A stretch of DNA of 64,000 nt. Source: Labrys sp. WJW (GTDB lineage: Bacteria; Pseudomonadota; Alphaproteobacteria; Rhizobiales; Labraceae). Shown here piece after piece: positions 59,325 through 64,000 of the stretch. Within the stretch, counting starts at the first letter, position 1, and the number at the start of each line of letters is the position of its first letter. The stretch lies in assembly GCF_001676615.1 (NCBI RefSeq), contig NZ_LYXZ01000053.1, positions 45,629 to 109,628 of the forward strand, read 5' to 3'. Position numbers and translations under genes: made by a program. Below the pieces are notes generated by a model that was given only the letters and a program-made list of their open reading frames with translations, was not told the origin of the DNA and did not search any database.

Positions 59325-59812
59325 CGGCGCCTCCTCGTCGAAGGCTGCACGGGATCGACGCGGAGCAAACGCTCCATATCCTTGATCTTCTCAGACATTT
59401 TTTGGTGCTGCTGCTTCATGAGGCCGAGCTGCGCGAAATGCGCTTCCCGCCCCTCCATGACGGTGAGGCCGAAGGGCTCGGCCAGGACGTCGATCAGCCA
59501 GTTCGCCCCGGTCGCCTCCACGAAGGCGACAAAACGAGTGAGGCCGATCTCATGCTCGGGTTTGGACGCGGCGGTGTAGGCGTAGAGGGCGTCTGTCGTG
59601 AGGTCGCGGCCGGTCATTTCGGAGATCTCGGCAGCGATGACAGCGGCGCTCTTCTCGGATTCCTTCATGGCGACGCCCAGGGCGCTCTTGATGCGCAGAG
59701 AAATGTCGAGGCCGCGCACGCCTGCGGGGCGCCGCACTGGAAACAGCTGCTCGGCCTGGGAGAACAGATCTCCCTGCCGATCGTCGCTGTATTTCTTCGC
59801 CCCGCGCGCCAT
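59321..59812 (-). CDS. Early protein preceding the transposase
   Basis: 163 residues: Asp-Asp-Arg-Gln-Gly-Asp-Leu-Phe near the start, a helical middle (about 38-110) with Asp-Ala-Leu-Tyr-Ala-Tyr-Thr-Ala, and a coiled-coil end (about 128-150). Similar small proteins precede the transposase in D3112/B3-type phages. Function unknown. Confidence 0.65.
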   Translation of the reverse strand: MARGAKKYSDDRQGDLFSQAEQLFPVRRPAGVRGLDISLRIKSALGVAMKESEKSAAVIAAEISEMTGRDLTTDALYAYTAASKPEHEIGLTRFVAFVEATGANWLIDVLAEPFGLTVMEGREAHFAQLGLMKQQHQKMSEKIKDMERLLRVDPVQPSTRRRR

Positions 59813-59814
59813 GG

Positions 59815-60651
59815 TCAGGCAGCCTTTGCCTTGGCGCCACGCGGATTGACGATCAGCTCAACTTCGTCCGGAGACACGCCGACAAAGGCCAGGAAGCGGC
59901 GCCTGATGTCGGGCGGCATGCGGTTCGACCAGGTGTCCGTCCATTGCTGGAGGGTCTTCTCCCAGTCGGTGCGCTCGGTGCGGCCATTGGCGCCGGCCAG
60001 CGTCCTGACCTCGCCTGTGGCGAACCGTGAAGCCGCAGCAATTTGCTGCGCCTGTGGATACGCTGAAAAGGTCTTCAGCATGCCCAGGTTGGTCGCCAAG
60101 GGCGTGTTGCGAATGAGGGCAACGATGTCGGGGGAGAGGCCGGCGGCGATCTGGCAGTAGAGACGCACATTGCGCGGGGACATCCCGACCTTTTCTGCAA
60201 CCTCCTCGGTGAAGGGAAGGAAAGTGGCAGATTCTGCCACTTTACTAGAGTGCTGATTTAACTTGTCTTTTTTCTTGCCGTGGCCGGTTTCCGGGTGCAG
60301 CTTCAGGTAGATCTCCTTGCGCTCGGCCAGGAACATGGCCTTGTCGAGGGGATCCAGCTCTCGGCGCATCAGGTTCTCGTCGATCTCGGCCAGACGCGCC
60401 TCGTTTGGGCTCATCTCCACCACGATCGCGTCAATAGTGTCCCAGCCGAGCAGCTCGGCGGCACGATAGCGATGCCCTCCGGCGATCAAGATGTAGGAGG
60501 CTCCATCCGTCCGGAGGATGACGGGTTCGAGCAGGCCACGTTCAGCCATCGATTCCGAGATGGCGAGCGCCCAGCTTTCGTCGATAGGGCGCAGGCGGTC
60601 GCTCGCGTCGATCAGTTTGAGCGGGATCTTCTGGACGACAGTTTCAGGCAT
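59815..60651 (-). CDS. ParB/Srx-domain early protein
   Basis: 278 residues. The ParB N-terminal motif Ile-Ala-Gly-Gly-His-Arg-Tyr-Arg-Ala-Ala (about 56-65), Glu-Asn-Leu-Met-Arg-Arg-Glu-Leu-Asp-Pro-Leu-Asp (about 92-103) and a helix-turn-helix (about 150-175) are clear. No ParA or parS-like cluster is visible. In transposable phages such proteins sit between ner and A, and may be DNA-bound regulators; CTP binding is possible. Confidence 0.82.
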   Translation of the reverse strand: MPETVVQKIPLKLIDASDRLRPIDESWALAISESMAERGLLEPVILRTDGASYILIAGGHRYRAAELLGWDTIDAIVVEMSPNEARLAEIDENLMRRELDPLDKAMFLAERKEIYLKLHPETGHGKKKDKLNQHSSKVAESATFLPFTEEVAEKVGMSPRNVRLYCQIAAGLSPDIVALIRNTPLATNLGMLKTFSAYPQAQQIAAASRFATGEVRTLAGANGRTERTDWEKTLQQWTDTWSNRMPPDIRRRFLAFVGVSPDEVELIVNPRGAKAKAA

Positions 60652-60695
60652 TCCGGGGCTTTCTAGGTGGTTCAGGGCGAGGGACTAGGCGCGGT

Positions 60696-60980
60696 CTAAG
60701 CGGCTTTGCGGTTTGGACTGTTCCTGCGCAGCTGGGCCGTGCTAGGTTCGCTGCGTTCGACAAGTCGAATTGACGTGCCAGCCGGCCCACGGCGGTACCG
60801 CTCGGGAAAAAGGAGGTGGAGAGGTTTGCCGATGCACTCAGCGATGGCGCGTTCGGCCGCAGGAAATGGCGTTGAAAGCGCCTTTGAGCACGCCCCTGGG
60901 GAGAGCCCCGCAGCGGTCGCAACCGTGCGGAGCGTCTGACCCGTGCGCCTCACTGCAGCAAGGATATCGTGACGGTCCAT
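60696..60980 (-). CDS. ner: Ner-like early regulator
   Basis: 94 residues. Arg-His-Asp-Ile-Leu-Ala-Ala-Val-Arg-Arg-Thr-Gly and Leu-Arg-Thr-Val-Ala-Thr-Ala-Ala-Gly-Leu-Ser-Pro-Gly-Ala-Cys-Ser-Lys-Ala-Leu (3-35), followed by Pro-Ala-Ala-Glu-Arg-Ala-Ile-Ala, match the Ner/Nlp helix-turn-helix. In Mu it turns down early transcription after induction. First gene of the early operon, about 30 bp after the predicted start of transcription. Confidence 0.88.
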   Translation of the reverse strand: MDRHDILAAVRRTGQTLRTVATAAGLSPGACSKALSTPFPAAERAIAECIGKPLHLLFPERYRRGPAGTSIRLVERSEPSTAQLRRNSPNRKAA

Positions 60981-60981
60981 G

Positions 60982-61045
60982 TCGAATCCAACTAACCGAA
61001 TAATTCGATTTATCGAATGCTAGAATTCGACTCATCGAATGTCAA
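60982..61045 (-). promoter_or_regulatory. Early promoter with two overlapping operators
   Basis: On the minus strand: -35 TTGACA (61045-61040), a 17-bp spacer, and -10 TAGCAT (61022-61017), aimed at ner. Operator 1 is ATTCGATTTATCGAAT (61003-61018), a perfect inverted repeat overlapping the -10. Operator 2 is ATTCGACTCATCGAAT (61025-61040), inside the spacer. They are spaced 22 bp, about two helical turns, and a TCGAAT half-site lies at 60982. Confidence 0.75.
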
Positions 61046-61466
61046 GTTTGCAGAGCGGTTTTCGCTGGCTCTTGGCACGCGCACGGCCCTCTGGCTGCAC
61101 GAGCAGACGGGCATTCCCGCGTCGACGCTGTCGAACTATCGGAAGAAAGGCCTCATGCCGGCCGCCGATGCCGCTTGCAGAATTGCGATTGCGCTTGGCG
61201 TCGACGTTACGTGGCTCGTCCTCGGCATTGGCGAGATGCGCCCGAGCGGTGCAGTAATACCTTATGTGAATACTCGTCTCGATCCGCAGGCATTGGCAAC
61301 TGCGATTGAAATCGTGGACGGCTGGCTTCGTGACGCAAACAAAGACGTCGAGTCCAAACACAAAGCCAAAATAGTCACGGAAATTTATACATTGCTGCTC
61401 GAAAACGATCAGGGCAACACGCCCTTGCCCCAGCAGATCAATAGGATCCTGCGACTTGCGGGTTGA
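61017..61466 (+). CDS. Prophage repressor (helix-turn-helix)
   Basis: 149 residues. HTH at about 30-60 (Leu-His-Glu-Gln-Thr-Gly-Ile-Pro-Ala-Ser-Thr-Leu-Ser-Asn-Tyr-Arg-Lys-Lys-Gly, Ala-Leu-Gly-Val-Asp), then a helical C-terminal part without a LexA-type peptidase site. Divergent from ner, as Mu/D3112 c. The only in-frame start, ATG 61017, lies in operator 1 with no ribosome site, so the message may be leaderless. Confidence 0.8.
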   Translation: MLEFDSSNVKFAERFSLALGTRTALWLHEQTGIPASTLSNYRKKGLMPAADAACRIAIALGVDVTWLVLGIGEMRPSGAVIPYVNTRLDPQALATAIEIVDGWLRDANKDVESKHKAKIVTEIYTLLLENDQGNTPLPQQINRILRLAG

Positions 61467-61766
61467 GTGTGCCTTGTTAGGGGATCGATTTTGAGAGACG
61501 ACGACGATTTGAACCAAGACAGGTTCGAAAAGGTTAGAAGGAAACTTCTAAACGGTGGAAGTGGCGGCAAAGACAAACCCGCCGAAATTGCTAAGAGGAA
61601 CAAAGATAGGACGCGGCGACGCAGCGCGGTCGCCCAGGGCCGGGGAACCGTTATTCAGAACTCAGTTATCGTGGTCAATCAGGTGGCGCCGTCGTCGGGG
61701 CACAGAGACGATATTCGAGGGCTTCTGGACAGCATCCTGGCCCACCTTGACACAAGTCTTGGGTAG
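61467..61766 (+). CDS. Small protein downstream of the repressor
   Basis: About 99 residues if it starts at GTG 61467, immediately after the repressor stop; a TTG about 24 bp on is an alternative. Acidic Asp-rich start and Lys/Arg-rich middle. No family recognised. Cotranscribed with the repressor, so probably made in the lysogen. Confidence 0.5.
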   Translation: MCLVRGSILRDDDDLNQDRFEKVRRKLLNGGSGGKDKPAEIAKRNKDRTRRRSAVAQGRGTVIQNSVIVVNQVAPSSGHRDDIRGLLDSILAHLDTSLG

Positions 61767-61833
61767 CGTGGCAGGAAGGGGCACGGCCAAGCCGGCAGCG
61801 AAGTGGAGAGCGCTGCCAGGCAGTGAGTGCCGC

Positions 61834-62196
61834 TTAGTTGATGCAGTGTTTCCCGATCTCCGACGCTATGTCTGCAAAATCAGGTTCGTTCGGCCGGGGG
61901 GATATCAACAGGCGTTGTTTGTCGATCGCGACAAACAGCCGAAAGCCGACATAGCCGCCCATTTCGTTCTTGGCGTTCACAGCGCCACAATAACTGTCGA
62001 CATCGTCCTTTGATCGATGCAGCGACAGCAGCTTCAGCTGGGCAGAGTAAGGATCCTTAAGCGCTCGTCCCATCAGCGCATTGACCTCGGCAAGCCCCTT
62101 TTCACCAATTCTCTGCTCGGAACCATCCATAACGGTCTGCGCGGTTGCTGCGCCGGCGGCGGACATCAACAACACCGCGATGAATAACGACTTCAT
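61834..62196 (-). CDS. Exported protein expressed near the prophage left end
   Basis: 120 residues from ATG 62196, with GGGAGG about 6 nt upstream. Clean signal peptide (Met-Lys-Ser-Leu, hydrophobic core, Ala-Thr-Ala-Gln near 19). Two Cys in the mature part, one two residues from the end. No family recognised. Position between repressor and prophage end suggests a lysogenic-conversion gene. Confidence 0.65.
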   Translation of the reverse strand: MKSLFIAVLLMSAAGAATAQTVMDGSEQRIGEKGLAEVNALMGRALKDPYSAQLKLLSLHRSKDDVDSYCGAVNAKNEMGGYVGFRLFVAIDKQRLLISPRPNEPDFADIASEIGKHCIN

Positions 62197-62542
62197 ACTT
62201 TCCTCCCAAGCCCGGCTATAGGCTGCCAGAAGGCGAGAGGCGGTACAAGGGCTCCAGGCTTCAGATGCCGGCGCATACTGCCGGAGTTACGCTTGCAAAA
62301 AGCTAAGGTCCACCGCACGGCGCGCCAGACGGAATTGCCGCCCAACCCGTTGTTTTGTTTCCGCTTTTGCATTTTTCCGGCGGATCTGCCGGCGACGACG
62401 CTGGTTTTGGCTCCCCTTGCGGTTTGCCCGATGCTTGCCCAAAGGCGCTGCGGCTCGCTTGCTTTTTGGTTTGTGCCCGATTTATCAAGGCTTTGAAGCC
62501 TTTTCGAAGGATCTTCAAAGCCAGGAGTTCTATCGTTGGGCA
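62197..62542. other. Gene-free interval near the prophage left end
   Basis: About 350 bp. Leftward frames here are low-complexity and have no ribosome sites. It holds Gly/Lys-coding spurious frames and a GCAAAAAGC/GCTTTTGC inverted pair (about 62293 and 62362); otherwise I see nothing. Confidence 0.4.
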
Positions 62543-62709
62543 CTCCAGTTCCGGCTGTCTGTTGCCGCCCTGCATTCCAATTTCAAGTGTCTAACCGCCG
62601 ATCGCTTTTAGACTTCGCAATCCCGCTCTAAACCCTTGTGGCGCCGCCGTTTTCCCACCCCATCCCGTCTGATCCCGGCTATTCCCGGTTACTCCAGTTC
62701 CAAGTGTCC
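62543..62709. promoter_or_regulatory. Left-end transposase binding sites L3, L2 and L1
   Basis: Three copies of the end consensus (plus strand CTCCAGTTCCAAGTGTCC): L1 62692-62709 exact, L2 62575-62592 with TTCCAATTTCAAGTGTCT, and L3 62543-62560 with CTCCAGTTCCGGCTGTCT. Measured from the end at 62716, they begin at about 8, 125 and 157 bp. Mu has L1 near the end and L2/L3 as a close pair beyond 100 bp. Confidence 0.78.
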
Positions 62710-62716
62710 TCTTTCA

Positions 62717-62721
62717 CCCCC
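62717..62721. repeat. 5-bp target-site duplication, right copy (CCCCC)
   Basis: Directly follows the terminal ...TTTCA of the prophage and matches the C-run before 21173. Confidence 0.8.
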
Positions 62722-62775
62722 TCATACTCCCTGTCTGCATCGCATGTTTTCTTTTGGTGAGAGCTGCGGGCAGAG

Positions 62776-63027
62776 ATGGACCCCACAATCAACGTGAAGA
62801 TCGGCCTAGTGGGCTTTGAGGCCTCCGCCTCCGGCTGGCTCGGTGTTGTAGCCGTGACTCTTCTTGCGGCCCTGGTCGTGTCAATGTGGTGGCGAAAGGG
62901 CAGGCCCAGGGCGACACCTGCGGAAGTCACGGAGCCACTGCCGCGCAGGAAGCCGCAGAGACTCCCTAGGCGCCCTCCTCCTCCCGAGGCACTCCCGAGT
63001 CCTGCCGAAGAGAAAGCCCGTCAGTGA
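62776..63027 (+). CDS. Small membrane protein of the outer element
   Basis: 83 residues with one membrane segment (about 19-39), then a basic Pro/Arg-rich tail (Pro-Arg-Arg-Lys-Pro, Arg-Arg-Pro-Pro-Pro-Pro). First gene of the tRNA-linked element after the Mu-like insertion. No family recognised; podophage lysis or spanin-like roles cannot be tested here. Confidence 0.5.
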   Translation: MDPTINVKIGLVGFEASASGWLGVVAVTLLAALVVSMWWRKGRPRATPAEVTEPLPRRKPQRLPRRPPPPEALPSPAEEKARQ

Positions 63028-63133
63028 CTCTTAGCGGGCACTCTAAGGGCATTCTGCGGCCCCAGGCAGCTCCCCGAATCAGCCCCCGAGGTCCCGCCTT
63101 TTGAGCCTGCCCGAGGCGTGATAAAATGCCCCC

Positions 63134-63331
63134 ATGGCTAAGCCCCCGCCCCCTGCTGTCGATATCGTTCCTCGTCTCCGCATGGTGGCGACGGAGGTTG
63201 ACGATACGGCCATTGATGAGGTGGTGGCGCTATTGCTCGAAGCGGCGGAAGACATCGAGACCCTCCGTCTCCTAGTGGGCATCCGAAAGGAAATCGAGCT
63301 GGAAGACGCTGAGCCCGAAGGCCGTTGCTAA
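63134..63331 (+). CDS. Small acidic protein of the outer element
   Basis: 65 residues, acidic and helical, with Glu/Leu-rich Val-Val-Ala-Leu-Leu-Leu-Glu-Ala-Ala-Glu-Asp-Ile. No recognised family. The ribosome site is weak. Confidence 0.45.
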   Translation: MAKPPPPAVDIVPRLRMVATEVDDTAIDEVVALLLEAAEDIETLRLLVGIRKEIELEDAEPEGRC

Positions 63332-63347
63332 TCCGCCAAATGGAAAG

Positions 63348-63787
63348 ACCCGCAGCCATCACGCCACGGGTCCTCATGCTTCTACCTAGACGGCAGTGGC
63401 CTATGCGCTGGCTTCAGGTCCCCGCTGAATAATCAACATAGATCGTTCCAACACGCTTCCCCACTTTATCCGCCACCTCGTGAAAACCGTCTTGGAACTC
63501 GTCTTTCTCGATTCGGTCGGCCAAATCTCGCAGTGCGTTTGCGGCCCATTTGTTCAACACAGATGTTGTCGGGCCCACAAGTTCCAGCTCAACATCACAT
63601 TTCAGACGCGGTGTGAGTTCTTCCTCATCCATTTCGCAATACCCCCGTGCTTCCCACTGAGCATATAGACTTGTCGCTGTAGTGCGAGAAGCCCCTACGC
63701 CCCTGTTTCCTCTCAACCCGCAGCCATCACGCTACGCTAGCCCGCTAGCCAGGAGGCCCCACGGCTCTACCTAGACGAGATGGCCTA
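63348..63787. repeat. Two-part direct repeat flanking a small gene
   Basis: ACCCGCAGCCATCACGC occurs at 63348-63364 and 63716-63732, and TCTACCTAGACG with nearby TGGCCTA occurs at 63381-63403 and 63766-63787. Both blocks are in the same order, about 370 bp apart, on either side of the 63414-63632 gene. Confidence 0.55.
63414..63632 (-). CDS. Small hypothetical protein
   Basis: 72 residues from ATG 63632 (a GGGGG run about 9 nt upstream); the frame is open further upstream. Acidic start Met-Asp-Glu-Glu-Glu-Leu-Thr and a helical middle. Not recognised. Confidence 0.45.
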   Translation of the reverse strand: MDEEELTPRLKCDVELELVGPTTSVLNKWAANALRDLADRIEKDEFQDGFHEVADKVGKRVGTIYVDYSAGT

Positions 63788-64000
63788 CGGGCTCACCGCC
63801 TCAATGGCCCTATAGACGCTCCCCCTGCCTATCCCCAAGGCCTTTGCAATCTCCGTAGGGGTCTTGCCCTCGGCATGCATCTTGCGGACCTCATCGGCCT
63901 TCGCTCTCGCGGTGGGCTTCCGGCCTTTGTAGACCCCCTCAGCCTTGGCCTTGGCGATGCCTTCCCGCTGCCGCTCTAGCATCATCTCTCGCTCGAACTG
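63785..64000 (-). CDS. Serine recombinase (resolvase/invertase), C-terminal fragment
   Basis: The last about 71 residues of a gene that enters from beyond the right edge. Phe-Glu-Arg-Glu-Met-Met-Leu-Glu-Arg-Gln-Arg-Glu-Gly-Ile-Ala is the E-helix end, then Gly-Arg-Lys-Pro-Thr and a Hin-type helix-turn-helix (Lys-Thr-Pro-Thr-Glu-Ile-Ala-Lys-Ala-Leu-Gly-Ile-Gly-Arg-Gly-Ser-Val-Tyr-Arg). Catalytic part not visible. It may be a resolvase, invertase or integrase partner of the element. Confidence 0.85.
   Translation of the reverse strand, partial: QFEREMMLERQREGIAKAKAEGVYKGRKPTARAKADEVRKMHAEGKTPTEIAKALGIGRGSVYRAIEAVSP

Larger units (their letters stand above)
21173..62716 (-). mobile_element. Complete Mu-like transposable prophage (B3-like: Mu head, lambda-type tail)
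   Basis: 41,544 bp. The two ends are inverted copies: TGAAGCCGGACACATGG at 21173 and TGAAAGAGGACACTTGG read on the minus strand from 62716. Each continues GAACTGGAG and is flanked by a CCCCC duplication. Genes in prophage order (minus strand, from 62716) follow Mu: repressor, Ner, A, B, GemA, Mor, lysis, gp25-gp29, F, I/Z, T, gp36, gpG, and then a siphovirus tail module instead of the Mu contractile tail. All modules needed for a functional phage are present and no gene is obviously broken, so it may be active. Confidence 0.92.
4490..64000 (+). mobile_element. tRNA-Leu-associated integrated element, interrupted by a Mu-like prophage; right end outside the window
   Basis: An integrase lies directly 3' of tRNA-Leu, followed by accessory genes unlike the preceding housekeeping block. 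The element is visible at 4490-21172 and, after the Mu-like insertion, from 62722 to the window edge. I found no second copy of the tRNA 3' end inside the window, so the far attachment site should lie beyond 64000. Content: three tyrosine recombinases, a serine recombinase, RNase H-like and polymerase-like proteins, a spike and an LPD38-type protein. It could be a temperate podophage, a degraded prophage or a satellite. Confidence 0.6.

Noticed and set aside
62193..62543. Leftward frame before the exported protein near the prophage left end
   Set aside because: Low-complexity, no ribosome site, and its 5' end reaches the L3 transposase site; the exported protein has its own strong ribosome site.
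4490..64000. Second copy of the tRNA-Leu 3' end as the outer right attachment site
   Set aside because: I looked for the T-arm/acceptor sequence and saw no second copy in the window.

Overview
The window looks like a chromosome segment of an alphaproteobacterium, probably of the order Hyphomicrobiales. This rests on the housekeeping block (cysE, alpha/beta hydrolase, CHCC zinc-finger protein, FAD monooxygenase), on a phage GapR-type (DUF2312) gene, and on high-GC codon use. No species call is possible from the sequence alone.

Layout. (1) Positions 1-4490 are core chromosome: the 5' end of a cardiolipin synthase-like gene, marC, cysE, an alpha/beta hydrolase, a small zinc-finger protein, a FAD monooxygenase and tRNA-Leu(UAA). 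(2) From 4577 a tyrosine integrase next to the tRNA opens an integrated element. It occupies 4577-21172, resumes at 62722 and runs off the right edge. Its visible genes are odd: two overlapping tyrosine recombinase paralogues, a beta-helix spike-like protein with a signal peptide, a very large LPD38-type virion-like protein, and an overlapping cassette of an RNase H-like protein, a zinc-binding protein and a small protein with family A DNA polymerase-like motifs. No capsid, portal or terminase gene of this element is visible. (3) A complete Mu-like transposable prophage (21173-62716, 41,544 bp) is inserted into that element.

The Mu-like prophage lies in reverse: its left, early end is at 62716 and its right end at 21173. 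Both ends start TGAA and carry copies of a transposase-site consensus, and the insertion is flanked by a 5-bp CCCCC duplication. Read along the minus strand it encodes: repressor (divergent) and Ner-like regulator; ParB-like protein; MuA transposase and MuB ATPase; a run of small early genes (DnaA-domain-like protein, DUF3164, GemA, MT-A70 methylase, Gp37/Gp68); a Mor-like activator; endolysin, membrane protein and a spanin-like pair; a Mu-type head module (gp25-gp29, F, I/Z, T, gp36, gpG); and a lambda-type long flexible tail module (tube, G/GT chaperones with a classic GGGAAAC slip site, tape measure with an M15 peptidase-like domain, NlpC/P60, TipJ, fibre). It ends with accessory genes including a Dam-type methylase and a PD-(D/E)XK-like protein. 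This is the Mu-head/lambda-tail chimera typical of B3-like transposable siphophages.

Regulation can partly be read from the sequence. A near-consensus early promoter overlaps two TCGAAT-type operators between repressor and Ner. An identical 20-bp block containing the palindrome CCCAGGCCTGGG lies 38-39 bp before the start codons of the lysis operon and of the protease/scaffold operon, the positions of Mu Plys and PI. It is a strong candidate for the late activator site.
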